64,000 bases of DNA from Tuctoria greenei (GCA_036927565.1 JAYESD010000001.1:141659415-141723414), one strand, 5' to 3'. Shown: positions 11,335-23,230, counted from the first letter of the stretch. The notes: a model not told the origin generated them from the letters alone. Program-made: numbers and translations.

Positions 11335-12662
11335 CATGGAAAGCCCTAAGAAGACTGGTGTTGGTAGTAACAATAAAGAAGACAATATGGAGTTTATTGA
11401 CTCTAGCAGTTCAGGCTCCTTTCACAGTCCATCGGATCCTTTTCCTAATATAAAAATTAAAAAGACTTCAGAGGATCTCGACCCGGAATATGATCCTACC
11501 AACGAGGTATGAATCACGAATCTTAACTTCAGCAATTCAAGTTAATGTTGGTTGTCAAGTATACAAAGTCTTATAATTCTTTTCTACCTAGACTAATCGC
11601 GAAGACAACGGGGTGACTTCGGCTCCTAAAACCGCAGAAGGTTCTCTAATGGATGAATCCTCAGCTTCACTCAAGTGGAAACGAGGGCAACGAGGTCCCA
11701 ATAAGGGTCTATTGGACCGCATCATATACATAACAAGGGTCGGTCCAGGTGGGCTTCCCAAAGAACCACTGGATTCAGTTACCAAGTACCGTAATGCATG
11801 CGGTTTTCTTGTTAGGGAGCTCGTGCCGATCACAATCGAGAATTGGAGGAAATTCCCCAAGCAGACCAAGAATGAGTTGTCGGAAAGAATAAAGAAACAA
11901 TTCAAGTTCCTGAAAGGCACGGGAGAAGCTGTAAATAAAGCAACATTGGTCTCTTGCAGCAAGAAGTTTTGTGGCTGGAAGAGTGAAATGAATGCTTATG
12001 TTAAGGCCGGTAAGGTCCCTAGCCCGAGGAAGATGGGAAAAATCACACAAGCTCAATGGCAAGAGTTGGTTTGTCAAAATACCACATCTGATGCTAAAGC
12101 TCTAAGTGCATCTAGGTCAGAGCTTGCAAAAAAGAACAAATACCATCATCACTTGGAGTCTGCTGGATATGCTCCCAAAGTCCAGAAATGGAATAAGATA
12201 TTAGACGAAATTACCAGTAAGGGCAATCCTCACCCATTAGAAGGCTGCGATGAGAGAACTCAGTGGTGGGTCTTTGCTTGGACAGGTTTCACCAGCGAGG
12301 GCAAACTTGAAAAGCCCGACTCTGTGAATGAAGTCAAGGATAAAATGAAAGAAATAATTGAAAAGTAACAGAAGGGTCTCTTCAAGCCAAAGAGGGAGAA
12401 TGACCAACTTACCGCTATCTTAGGAAACTCTGAACACAGCGGACGGGTTCGAGCAGTCTCTTCTCAAATGTCTTGGCTAGATGGTTTCCCTAAAGATAAA
12501 GACACATATAGAAGACATGAGAAGTTTAAGAAAACACTTGATGAAACGAATTGCTCAAAAGGTCAAAGAAAATATGCAAGAAATAATGGAACAACTTAGA
12601 CAATCGAGACTATTAGTGGCACTGAGTACAGCGATGGTTCTGGTGCCAAAGGAGCAATTAGT
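11335..12662 (+). pseudogene. CACTA-1 ORF2-like gene, 5' half (PF03004-like region)
   Basis: Exon 1 starts ATG at 11336 and ends at 11506 on a codon boundary (57 codons, acidic and Ser-rich), followed by a GTATGA donor. An acceptor ends at 11591, and exon 2 runs in frame from 11592. It encodes a basic region (RGQRGPNKGL), then a region with CGFLVRELVPIT, a KKFCGWKSEMNAYV stretch and a TQAQWQELV motif, in the order I know from plant En/Spm-type ORF2 proteins (Transposase_24 family). A TAA at 12366-12368, probably from CAA, interrupts the frame; homologous reading continues after it (GRVRAVSSQMSW, near 12450). A frame change near 12.5 kb follows, and then Sir-A interrupts the gene at 12667. The second half is at 24644. 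The gene is a pseudogene in this copy. Confidence 0.7.
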
Positions 12663-12667
12663 ATATC
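12663..12667. repeat. Target-site duplication ATATC, left copy (Sir-A)
   Basis: ATATC here and at 24639-24643 flank Sir-A exactly. The CACTA-1 reading frame passes through one copy of it, which confirms the insertion site. Confidence 0.9.
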
Positions 12668-14073
12668 CGTAAGGATCGAATGGCCAAGAGGGGGGTGAAT
12701 TGGGCTTCTTTTCAAAAATCTAAGCAGTGAAACTTAATCCCTAAAAGCCCAATTCCCTACGCAAACAATCTATGCATTGAAGTAAATAGCAACTTCGCGG
12801 AATATAAAATGCATAAATGTAAGGGAGAGGAAGAGGATGCAAACTCCCGAGGAGACACAAGGATTTATCCCGTGGTTCGGCAAGATCGTCAAGATCTTCC
12901 TACATTCACGTTGTGGCACCCACCAAAGGTTATAGCCACACCCAAGTCATCGAGATGAGGGATCTCCACTATTCTTCTCCGTTTGCCAACCTCGGCAAGG
13001 TGGAGCTCAAGCCTTGTACAACTTTGACCCTCCAGGCTTCCACAAACGCATTGGCAAGCTCTGGAAGTCTCTCACAGTTACAAACACCAAGGGGCACTCC
13101 CTTGAGGCTCTCACTATCCTAAATATTCCACTCACCCAGAATGGAGGCACACAAGCTCTCTCTCTAGCTAGTTCTAGCCTATCTCTTGGTGTGTAGGTGG
13201 TCGAAATGATGTAGAAGTGATGGATCTTGGTCTTGAACGCTTGTGGATGTGTTGAAAATGTTTGGTGGTCAAGACTTGTCGAAATGACAGGTTTAGGGGG
13301 TATTTATAGCCAGCCTCCACGAAATAGCCGTTGGAAAAGTAGGCTGACAGAACTTTTCTGCGAACATCAGATGATCTGATGTCTCCCCATTAGTTATCAT
13401 CGGTCAAGTTTACTTTAGCTAACGTCATTGTGTCATATATTACCGTTGTTAGACCGATGTTACACTTGTCTTCTCATCGGATGATCCGGTGGCTCTTCCT
13501 CCAGAATTGACTCAAACTTGATGCTTACTGGAGTGATTGACCGATGTGTATATTTCTGTACATCGGATGATCCGGTGCTACACTTGGTCCAAGGATATTA
13601 CAAACTGTACTGATGGATCGATGTAGCCTAGCCCTTAACATCAGATGATCCGGTGAGTGCTTTGGTCTGAGGTCTTCTTCTTCTGCTTAACCAACTCGAC
13701 CGATGTGTTGTTCTCTGGAAACATCGGTTGATCCGGTGAGTTGATTTTGTTTGCTTCGAGTTGTTTCTAAGTGATTCTTTTGTGTCTTGCTCAAGTGACC
13801 TCTTAGACTTTGTTGGAAATATATTTCTGATGATTGTCAAGCATTAAGTGACATTAATTGTGGTTGAATGACTTTGTCATAAGAGCTTTCACTTCTTGTC
13901 TTCATATCATTGATTTGATCTCATAAATTGATTGTTTAGGGGTCTCCAATGACATATTTATTTCATTTGATTGAGTGATTATGAGAGACCTTGCATCCAA
14001 AAATTCATTAGTAAAGTCCAATGGTTGTCATTAATCACCGAAACCATACCTCATGGGGGCCTAGATGCTTTCA
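12668..14073 (-). repeat. Sir-A 3' LTR (1406 bp)
   Basis: It matches 23231-24638 closely. On the plus strand it begins CGTAAGG, with the terminal TG changed to CG, and ends GATGCTTTCA. Five main copies of the CATCGGATGATCCGATG-type word start at 13365, 13475, 13561, 13639 and 13722. The TATA box of this LTR is TATAAATA on the minus strand at 13301-13308. Confidence 0.93.
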
Positions 14074-14089
14074 ATCTCCCCCTTTTTGG
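14074..14089 (-). other. Polypurine tract of Sir-A
   Basis: On the minus strand this reads as AAAAAGGGGGAGAT ending right at the 3' LTR, the position and composition expected of the plus-strand primer. A similar tract lies 0.3 kb away at about 14378-14389 (CTCCCCCTTTGG on the plus strand), with a partial one near 14321. Confidence 0.85.
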
Positions 14090-14418
14090 TGATTGATGAC
14101 AACACAACAATTGAAGCACAATAGTAATGAATTTGATAGTACGAAACTTAAGAGGATATGCAATGAATACAATATTATCACACTTAAAATTTGAAGGCTC
14201 AAAATCAATCAATAACTCGAAAGTGGGAATAAGTGACAAGTTCATTAATGCTCAATAAGAAGCAAAAAACATCAAATTACAAACGATAAGCACCAAAATA
14301 CAAAAGATAAAGAAACAGACTCCCCCTGAGACTAAGCAACCCTCTAAACAACCCTCCCTCTGACTCTTTAACTCTTCTCCCCCTTTGGCATCAAGACACC
14401 AAAAAGGGATCCAAGTGC

Positions 14419-16584
14419 CTAAGAACCCTGAGTACTAGGCGCGATGACGAACTGGTCACCATCGGGAGTGCTGTCGTCGGAGCCGCTGCCTGGAGTAGAG
14501 GTGGAAGGAGCTGTCGGAGCTGTAGGAGCCGCCGTCGGTGCCAGCTGAGTAGTAGCTGCTGGCAAGGGGGCACTGACGATGGATGCCGGCGTCTGCTGGA
14601 ACAGCGTCGTCGCCCGCAGCGGAGAGTGGATCGGTGCACCTGGAGCCAGCAGTGGAGACATGCTGAACGACGGGATCGGCGTGGTCGGCACCGGAGCGGC
14701 AGCTGGAGAAAGGACAGGTGGAGGTGGAGCAACTCCTGGCAGCTGCGACGGGAGGGCAATCCCGGTCTGGGTGTAGAGGTTGGTGATCAACCCCAGGATG
14801 CCCATCATCGCCTGCTGCGTCTGCTGCTGGTGGTCGAGGGAGCGCTGGTGCATCTGGTCGATCAGCCCAGTCAGTCGGTCAGTGTCCTCATGCCTCTCAC
14901 AGGCGATCATGCGCTACATCTCCTGCTGCTGCTGCTGCTAGAGCTCTAGAAGACGTGCTGCCTGCTCCGCTCGGGCCTACTCAGCTGCAAGCCGGTCCAA
15001 GCGCTACTGCTTAACCATCTACTGTAGAAGTGAGGTGAGCTCTGACGGCTGAGAGACCTGTGCCTCTGTGATGGGAGGTGGAGTAGGTGGTGGCAATGTA
15101 GAGCCTCCAGCCTCCGCGTCGTGCTGCCTGGGTGAGGGAGGAGGTGGGAAGTACTCCTTGACACTGTCATCCATGTCGCTCTTGGACCATATGTGCTGTA
15201 GGTCCTCACCCTGAGCCTCTGCCTCAGCTAGCCTCTCATCCTCCTTCTCCAGATCTGACCAGTCCTCCTCAGATGGACGGGCACGAACCTGACGCTCGAC
15301 TGGATGGCCAAGGCGGCGGTCTCCAGGAGCTGGGGCACGGTAGTGACTAAACCGTGTCACACTCTCGTCAGTGTAGTTGTCACGCACCGCAGACCCCTCA
15401 GGAACCATCATGGAGAGCAGGTAGCTGACCCAATGTCCAAACACAAGCTACCTCATCATGCCCACTCCATCGGTGATCACATCCTCCATCTCGCATATGA
15501 GGACGTCCACAATATCAAACTCCATCCCGTTCATGATGTAGAACAGGAGGGTCTGTTGCAGACTGGTGAACCCCTCTAAGTAACCAGACCTCGGCAAGAG
15601 AGTGCGGCGCAAGGCAAGGTGCACTGTGCGCGCAGCTGGAGTCAGCAGTGCCGGTACCCTCGGCTGGTCTGGAGAGAAGGTTGGTCCAAACAGAGAGCGG
15701 ATCTCCCCCAGTGGTGGTGCCACTCCTCCAGTGAGCGACCTCCTCGGCGGGTCTGCCTGACCATATACCTTCTCATGCACGCAAGTATCATGCAGGTCCA
15801 CTCCCAGCAGTTGTGCCAATGTCTGTCTCGTCAAGTGATAGTGCTGGCCCATGAACATGAAGTCAATCGACCTGCGGCCCTCAGAGACGTAGAGGGTAGC
15901 GTAGAACTCGCGGACCCAATCCTCCACATATGCACTCCTCTCATAGGACATCAGCTGGACCAGCCCTCTGTACCTCTCAAAGTAGGGTTGTATCTATGTC
16001 TTTGCAGCCAGGGCGAGCTGATCCCAATCCAGAAAGTTATGCTGGAATAACTTGTGGCCGCGGCGTCTATAGGTCTCGTAGAGTGACGCCTGTGTCACGG
16101 TCTAGAAACGACTGTCCCCAAGAGCCTCTTTGGGCTACGGGAACCACTCCTCAAGCAACACACTCCATCTGAGTCTTCGGAGCTGCTTGGCCTTCATCTT
16201 TCGGTAATCAGTCAATCGGACACCTTCACCGACACGGACGGTGGTGTCCATCTCGTAGATGGCTCTCTGGGCCTCCCTGTCCTCACGACGATCGGCAGCA
16301 GTCGGTCTCGGACGAGGTGTTGCCGCAGGATGACCCCCACGGGTCTGGGCTGAGCGCCGGTGGACGAGAGGCTCTTTCGGCTCTTCTTCCGCCTCGTACT
16401 CATCGATCATGGGAGGCTGCCTCGGACGAGTCTCGCGGATCCTCAGTGATCCTCCTCGGCCACACTCTCGCTCCTCGGCGGCGCGAGCGACCATCATTGC
16501 CTTCTTCTCCTCCTTTGAGAGCTTCTGCTTCTTTGTGGCCAGCTCCGCAATGGCCTTGCCCTTGTTCTTCTTGTCGCGAGCCAT
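14419..16584 (-). pseudogene. Sir-A env-like gene (PF20167-like), broken by stops
   Basis: A single reading frame runs from ATG at 16584 to TAG at 14419 with no frameshift but nine in-frame stops, every one TAG (16135, 16102, 15994, 15448, 15019, 15004, 14977, 14938, 14914). The N-terminus is strongly basic (MARDKKNKGKA, then KKQKLSKEEKK). The middle has a compact region including FYATLYVSEGRRSIDF, YHLTRQTLAQLLGVDLHDT and SLFGPTF, which resembles the plant transposon protein domain PF20167. The C-terminus is acidic, then Gln-rich, then Pro/Ala/Thr-rich. I see no signal peptide, cleavage site or membrane segment, so the name env-like refers only to its position after pol. GC content is visibly higher than that of gag-pol. 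The Sir-B copy (41139-43340) is close. Confidence 0.8.
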
Positions 16585-16959
16585 TGCAATCGGGCGCATG
16601 AACGAAGTCGACGATGCACGGAACGGTGACATGAAGGTTGATGCGGTCGGAAACCCTAGCGTCAGCGACCAGTGGAGGTACCAAAGACGCAGAGGGTGGT
16701 GTGTGTGTGGGGCGACTGTGGTGGTGGAGAGAGGCGGCGGCGGCGCTTGGGTGGAGCGGCGGCGGCGGTTGGGTGGAGCGGCGGCGGCGGCTGCGGTGGA
16801 GGCGAGTGGCGGCGGTGCTAGATGATGCGGCGGCGGCGGTGGAGGATGGCAGCGGCGCTGGAGGATGGCGGCGACGGCCGGAGGTCGGAGGCGGCGACCG
16901 GCGGGAGTGCGCGGGTGAGTCGGGATCGGGAAGAGAGAAGAAAAGGAGGTGAAGCACCG

Positions 16960-17195
16960 TTTAAATAGTGGGTCCCAAACCCTAGCCGAAACTTTAACAC
17001 CAGATGGACCGACGTTAAACGATAGAAGCATCGGTCGAATGGCATAGTTCCAGAAGTGTGAACACCGGATGGACCGATGTTTTTCCAAATGAACGCGTCG
17101 GTTGATTTGAGATACTGACTGATCTGACTCTTGGCTTTTGAACACCAACTGATCCGATGATGGTCTGACCTAAGCGTCGGATAATCCGATGACTA
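16960..17195 (-). promoter_or_regulatory. Putative internal promoter of the Sir-A env-like gene
   Basis: On the minus strand, an array of CATCGG/CCGATG words (for example near 17185, 17150, 17075 and 16995) is followed by TATTTAAA at 16960-16967, a C-rich leader of about 375 bp and the ATG at 16584. The same order occurs in Sir-B (40333-41139) and, with the LTR TATA box, in the LTRs. This is a prediction from layout; no transcript evidence is available. Confidence 0.5.
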
Positions 17196-17199
17196 CAAA

Positions 17200-17854
17200 A
17201 CAGCAACATCCCATATATGTGCTTTGACCAAACAAACAAACAATGAGAAACACATGTCTTAGGACTTTTTGGGCAACCCCTTACCCCTCAAAAAATACTA
17301 ATATGCCAATAACTTGGCTAAGCCTTAAAGCGAATAGAACACCGAAGAAAACGGGAAGGAAATTATCCAAATAAAATGTAAGGCCCATGCTTTGTGAGCT
17401 AGAGTATGAAGACTTCTATCTCTTTAGAGCATGTTCCTCTAGGCATTAACGCACCTAACATTTTGTTCTTTCCACATCATATGAGTTGAGATATTGCATT
17501 TCAAACAAGTCTCTTTCTCATGAGGTGGGTTCCCCTTTGTGACAATCTACCGTATGCAATGCCAAACATTTTATAATGCAAGGAATTTAAATATGAGTGC
17601 AAGTCTATATGGCAAGCATCATGCAAGACATAAAGTAAATCTATCTTGCCAAATTTGAACCTTTCAAAGGCTTCTTCAGGGAGAGCCACTCTCCAAGCCT
17701 TGGGGAAACCCAAAAGAACCTCCATCCCAAGCTAACCCTTGCTCACCCCTATCCTTTGAAAGTTAGACAAGACCTATATGATATGCATTCTTACATGATC
17801 ATGGCAAGTTACATGACGTTTGATGCATCTAGCACATTTAATTCACTTCTTAGC
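17200..17854 (-). other. Spacer between Sir-A pol and env-like gene
   Basis: No convincing reading frame is present. The spacer is homologous to 39766-40330 of Sir-B on the other strand, including the stretch around AACATTTTGTTCTTTCCACC, so it is a conserved part of the family and not a later insertion. Confidence 0.65.
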
Positions 17855-20800
17855 CTAGAAAAAAGTTTTCTCATCAAGTGGTTTAGTGAAGATATCCGCC
17901 AATTGTTCTTCGGACCTAACACCTCTCAAAGAGATGTCTCCCTTAGCTTCACGGTCCCTCAAGAAATGATGGCGAATATCAATGTGCTTAGTGCGGGAGT
18001 GTTGAACGGGGTTTTTAGCTATCTTAACCGCACTTTCATTGTCACAAAGGAGAGGCACACAACCAAGTTTAATACCAAAGTCCAAAAGGGTTTGTTTCAT
18101 ATAAAGAATTTTGGCACAACATGCACCGGCCGCTATATATTCCACTTCCGCCGTGGACAAGGCGATGGAATTTTGCTTCTTGCTAGACCAAGAAACTAGG
18201 GAACGCCCAAGCAAATGGCACCCACCGGAGGTACTCTTGCGATCCACGCGGCATCCGGCAAAGTCCGAATCCGAGTATCCCAAGAGATGGAAATTTGCAC
18301 CTTTAGGGTACCACAAGCCCACACTAGGAGTATGCTTAAGATATCTAAGTATCCTAAAGACCGCCTTCCAATGCGATTCTTTAGGTGCCGCTTGAAAGCG
18401 AGCACACAAGCATACACTAAGCATGATATCGGGCCTAGATGCGGTAAGATAAAGCAATGAACCAATCATAGAACGGTAGTTAGATTGGTCAATAGGTTTA
18501 CCGTCCTTATCCGCGTCGAGATGACAATTTGTTGCCATTGGAGTGCTTCTTGAGCTACAATCTCCCATCTCAAATTTCTTCAAGAGGTCCTTGGTGTACT
18601 TCTCTTGATAGACGAAGGTCCCCTCTTGAAGTTGATTGATTTGAAATCCAAGGAAGAAGTTGAGCTCTCCAATCATTGACATCTCGAATTCCCTAGACAT
18701 CATTTTGCCAAACTCATGGCTAAGAGCCTCGTTAGTTGAACCAAAAATAATATCATCAACATAAATTTGACAAATAAACAAATCTCCATTGATGTATTTG
18801 GTGAAGAGTGTAGTGTCCACCCTCCCGATCTTGAATCCTTGCATGATAAGGAAATCCCGTAGTCGCTCATACCATGCCCTAGGTGCTTGCTTGAGCCCGT
18901 AGAGCGCCTTGTGCAACCTATACACATGATTAGGATTCCTCGGATCTTCAAACCTGGGAGGTTGTTCAACATAAACAAGCTCCTTAATGTAACCATTAAG
19001 AAAGGCACTTTTCACATCCATTTGATAAAGTCTAATATTATGATGTGAAGCAAAAGCAAGGAGTATACGGATGGCTTCTAGCCGGGTGACCGGGGCAAAT
19101 GTCTCCCCAAAGTCTAGTCCTTCAACTTGCGAGAACCCTTTGGCCACAAGTCTTGCCTTGTTGCGGACCACAACGCCATTCTCATCTTGTTTGTTGCGGT
19201 ATACCCAATTTGTCCCGATGATGTTCTTGTCCTTGGGTCGCTCCTCCAACACCCAAACTTCATTGCGGATGAAGTTGTTGAGTTCTTCTTGCATGGCCAT
19301 CACCCAATTTGGGTCTTGGAGTGTTTCCTCAATTTGGGTGGGTTCTACACATGAAACAAACGAGTAGTACTCACAAAATGAAGCGAAATGGCAAGAACAT
19401 GTACTTACACCAATTGGCGGACTTCCAATGATTTGGTCCATCGGATGCGCCTTGGAGATGCGTCCATGCCTCATAAGTGGTTGTGAAGCACTTGGCGATG
19501 GTGATGCGTGTTGCTCCTCTTGTGGTTGGACTTGATCATGGACTTCTTCTTCTTCTTGATGTTGTTGGGCTTGTGAGTCTTGAGTTGGCAATGGATCATC
19601 CTTCTCTTCTTCGTCAACTTGAGGCGCCATGGAGGTGTTGATGTTGGAACTTGAAGCTCCCCCTTGATCATGGCTCTCCTCAACTTTAGGCTTGACGTCT
19701 CCAATGGTCATGTTCTTCATGGCTTCTCGTAGAGGCTCATCATCTATTTCATCATGACCAAAACTCTCCTCTTGGGAGCCATTACATTCATCAAACTCAA
19801 CATCACAACTTTCCTCAACTAAACCAGAGGTTTGGTTGAATACTCGATATGCTTTTGAGTTTGATGCATAACCAAGAAATATACCAACATCACATCTTCT
19901 TTCAAACTTACTGAGCCTTTTCTTGCAGTAGATGTAGCACTTGCACCCAAAGACTCGAAAGTAGGAGACGTTGGGCTTTATCCCAATGAGAAGCTCGTAT
20001 GGGGTCTTTTGAAGTAGTCGATGGAGGTAGACCCTATTTGCGGCATGGCACGCTATGTTGATTGCTTCGGCCCAAAACTTTTCCGACGTGCCATAGTCAT
20101 CAAGCATTGCTCGTGCAAGAGTGATGAGAGTCTTGTTCTTCCTTTCAACAACACCATTTTGTTGAGGAGTGTATGTGGCCGAAAACTCATGTTTTACTCC
20201 TTCACGGTCACACCACTCCCCAATGTTGTAGTTCTTGAATTCGGTGTCGTTGTCACTCCGGACCTTGATGATGGGAAGTTGAAATTCCCTTTGAGCGCGG
20301 TTGGCGAATGTCTTGAACACTTCCTGAGTTTCACTCTTGTCACCTAGAAATAAAGTCCAAGCATAGCGAGAGTAGTCATCAACTATAACGAGACAATAGA
20401 GGTTACCGCCAAGGCTTTGATATGTGGACGGTCCGAAGAGGTCCATGTGAAGTAGCTCAAGTGGCTTGGAGGTTTACACCATTGTCTTCATTGGATGGTG
20501 TGAAGCAACTTGCTTCTCGGCTTGACATCCTTCACGTCGGTCACCATCCCAAGCTTGAATGACTTCTTGAGTTTGCTCGTCCCTATGTGCGCTATGCGTC
20601 GGTGCCATAGCCATCCCAAACTTGTCTTAGTGAAAAGGCAAGTGGTCAAGCTAACACTCTTGTTGGAGAAGTCCACTAGGTAGAGGTGTCCATGCCGAAA
20701 TCCTTTGAAGACTATGTCTTGGCTTGTTTCACTACTCACAACAACATCATTTTTGCTAAATGTGCATGTTAGTGCAAGATCACATAGTTGTGCAATAGAA

Positions 20801-21029
20801 AGTAAATTAAACTAAGTGACTTAACGTACAAAACATTAGAAATAGATAAGTCATTTGAAATAGCAATTTTACCTAACCCAATTACCTTTCCCTTAGAGTT
20901 ATCACCAAAGGTGACTTGTTCATGATTGCCGGGGTTTTCTATGGTGGTGAACATACCATCATTGCCGGTCATATGTTGAGTGCACCCGCTATCGAGTACC
21001 CAATGCTTTCCTCCGGCTTTGTAGTTCAC
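17855..21029 (-). pseudogene. Sir-A pol (protease, integrase, RT, RNase H), frameshifted
   Basis: The protease motif DSGCTQHMTG lies near 20990. The GAG-pre-integrase piece with WHRRIAHIG is near 20600. Integrase, RT and RNase H then form one long open frame, 17855-20446 (863 codons). It holds DLFGPSTYQ at its start, NGVVERKNKT near 20150, the RT active site YVDD at 18752-18763, a Tork/SIRE-type KALYGLKQAPRAWY near 18890, and DSDFAGCRVDRKST of RNase H. Frame changes occur near 20.80 kb and 20.5 kb. The second removes about 38 bp that in Sir-B (37012-37049) encode the CxxC pair of the integrase zinc finger. An inserted T near 17867 cuts the last residues. The integrase second Asp is followed by DTEF (near 20255) where Sir-B has NGTEF. 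The polyprotein is not functional as it stands. Confidence 0.85.
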
Positions 21030-21043
21030 CTACACACATGAAT

Positions 21044-23170
21044 TCAATTTTTTACTTTAGGCACCCAAGCCAACTTAGGTACTTGTATGTGTGATACAAG
21101 TGTTTTTGGGACCCAAAGTTGCTTGGGAAGCTTCCCCTTCATGCCCTTCATGTCTTTGCCAATGAACCTTGCCTTCACCTTGCCATCTACTTTACTCAAG
21201 AGATAATAATGATCATTGAAAGTAGATTTGTAGTTAGTAGACAATTTTGGAGAAGGTCGGTTAGGAAGAGGACACTCCCTTGTGTGGTGACCGGTGACCT
21301 CACAATGTTGGCAATAAGAACCAACTTCCTTGATGAAGCTTGTTATAAGCTCCGGTGAGGGCACCTTTCCTTTGTTAGGCACTGGGAAGGATCCAAGTCC
21401 TCTCTTGTTGAAGGCCTTTGCTTGTTGGAAGAGGATTTCCTTGTGCTTGACTTCTCCTTTTGATAGTCTAGCCACACTAGTGCGGAGACTCTCAATTTCT
21501 TCCAACAAGTCCTTCTCCCTAGTGTTCTCTTTCAAAGGCAAAGACTTGTGCAAGACATTAGTGGCATGAGAAGTAATGGATATCTTATCATTAAGAGTTT
21601 GTTTCTTCATAATTTTTAACTCTTGATCAAGCACTTCATAAGCAAGGTTAAGTGTTTGATGCTCTTGGATTAACTCATTGTGCTTTCCGAAGAGTGCTTG
21701 GTGGGCTAAGTCAAGCTCATGATGATCTAGCTTGATTTGAGCCTTATCCTCCTCAACTTGCTTGACATGGGATTTGAGTGTGTCATGCTCTTTGAGTATG
21801 CTTTCATACTTGTTGAGCAAATGAAGGTTAGCACTCTCAAGCTTAGCATGAGTTCCTTCAAGTGCCTTAACCTTACTCTTTTCCCTCTTAATGATAGTGT
21901 GATATTCATTTATTAAAGAAGTTAAATCATCGGGGGAAAGCTCATCATCGCTAGAGTCGTCACATACCTTGGTGTTACCTTTCGCCATGAGGCACATGGG
22001 TGGTGGATGGAGAGGTGAGTCATCATTGTTGGCAATGGCGAGGCTGGCCAAACTTTTTTCTTCCACTTCACTCTCTTCATCACTTGTTTCTTCGTCGGTG
22101 ACCCATTCATTTGCCTTACACATGAACACCTTTTGTGGGCCATTTCTCTTCTTTGGGAAGAGTCTTGCCTTCTTGCCCTTGTCATGTTTCCTCTTCCCAA
22201 AGGATCTTGGTTTGGGTTTGGCCTCTTCTTCATCATCTTCACTTTCTTCAAGCTTGCGATGCTTGCTCTTGTGGTTCTCTCTTCTTTTGTCCGGTTTTGG
22301 ACAATCATAGGAGATGTGGCCTTGATCACCACAATTGTAGCAAGTCTTGTGATAATCTCTCCTTGGTATAAATGCTTTCTTCTTGGGATCAAATGTGTAT
22401 CCCTTCTTAGTAATCTTGGAGTTCAAGCGTGAGAACTTTCTCATCATCAATGCAAGCTCATCATCATCATCTTCACTTGATGCTTGCTCTTCTTCACTTG
22501 AGCTAGGCTCAACCACCTTCTTCTTCTTGAGGCTTGTTTTCTTGGTGGAGGCCTTTAGAGCAATTGTTTTTGAAGATGATTGCTCAATCATTCCAAGTAC
22601 ACTCATCTCATGAGCGTGAATTTCTCCAATGAGCTCTGAAACTTCAATGTGGTCAAGAGACTCCTTTTGAAGCATGGAGTTGATGATGTTGTACTTTGAC
22701 TTGGGAAGGAGCATGAGGATCTTGCGGTTGATGAGTCCCTTGCCAAGAGAAGCAATGTCAAGAGCATTAATTTCTTCAATAATTACATTCAAGCGAGAGA
22801 ACATCTCATTGACATTTTCATGAGGTAGCATCTTAAATTCATCATATTTTGCTTTAAGCATGTGATATTTAAGTTCCTTGACTCGAGAAGAACCCTCATG
22901 AATCTCTATTAAGCAAGCCCAAATTTCACAAGCTTTTTCTTTACTAGCAATTCTAACAAACACATCTTGACTAATACATTCATAGATTGCATTCCTAGCT
23001 TTAGCATCCCATTTAATTTGATCACCAACATAGTTTTGTTCTCCAAACCCCGCGTGGGTCACTTCCCATACTTCAGGAGAAATAGCCTCTAGATAAGCGC
23101 GCATGCGTGCTTTCCAATAGGCAAAGTTCTTGCCCTCGAAGATAGGAACCGAACCCCCAACCTTGGCCAT
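21044..23170 (-). CDS. Sir-A gag, intact (708 aa)
   Basis: Open from ATG at 23170, 47 bp after the primer site, to TGA at 21044. Residues about 1-200 form the retrotransposon capsid-type region (the gag-polypeptide family of copia elements). A Ser/Glu-rich linker follows, then a CCHC zinc knuckle (CYNCGDQGHISYDC, about residue 280). After a Lys-rich stretch comes a long coiled coil with many Glu/Leu/His heptads (about 400-600), then a second knuckle (CQHCEVTGHHTREC, about residue 620) close to the end. The length is exactly that of the Sir-B gag frame. The product should form the particle and bind the element's RNA. pol lies in another frame starting 15 bp after the stop, preceded by its own stop, so gag and pol are not a simple readthrough pair. 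Confidence 0.9.
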   Translation of the reverse strand: MAKVGGSVPIFEGKNFAYWKARMRAYLEAISPEVWEVTHAGFGEQNYVGDQIKWDAKARNAIYECISQDVFVRIASKEKACEIWACLIEIHEGSSRVKELKYHMLKAKYDEFKMLPHENVNEMFSRLNVIIEEINALDIASLGKGLINRKILMLLPKSKYNIINSMLQKESLDHIEVSELIGEIHAHEMSVLGMIEQSSSKTIALKASTKKTSLKKKKVVEPSSSEEEQASSEDDDDELALMMRKFSRLNSKITKKGYTFDPKKKAFIPRRDYHKTCYNCGDQGHISYDCPKPDKRRENHKSKHRKLEESEDDEEEAKPKPRSFGKRKHDKGKKARLFPKKRNGPQKVFMCKANEWVTDEETSDEESEVEEKSLASLAIANNDDSPLHPPPMCLMAKGNTKVCDDSSDDELSPDDLTSLINEYHTIIKREKSKVKALEGTHAKLESANLHLLNKYESILKEHDTLKSHVKQVEEDKAQIKLDHHELDLAHQALFGKHNELIQEHQTLNLAYEVLDQELKIMKKQTLNDKISITSHATNVLHKSLPLKENTREKDLLEEIESLRTSVARLSKGEVKHKEILFQQAKAFNKRGLGSFPVPNKGKVPSPELITSFIKEVGSYCQHCEVTGHHTRECPLPNRPSPKLSTNYKSTFNDHYYLLSKVDGKVKARFIGKDMKGMKGKLPKQLWVPKTLVSHIQVPKLAWVPKVKN

Positions 23171-23216
23171 TTTAGCTCTCTAGCGGTGAAGCTAGAATGA
23201 TCCTATGAGCAACCAT

Positions 23217-23228
23217 GCTCAGATACCA
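23217..23228 (-). other. Primer-binding site of Sir-A
   Basis: GCTCAGATACCA on the plus strand, two bases from the LTR end, is the complement of the initiator-Met site TGGTATCAGAGC with one mismatch. Confidence 0.8.
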
Positions 23229-23230
23229 AT

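Noticed and set aside
14914..16137. Reassigned or suppressed TAG codons in the env-like gene
   Set aside because: Sir-B has sense codons at most of these places, so decay explains the stops better.
16409..16957. Long overlapping frames on both strands in the GC-rich stretch
   Set aside because: They are Pro/Arg/Gly-rich by-products of CCG triplets in the leader of the Sir-A env-like gene; the same is true at 40629-41149 in Sir-B.
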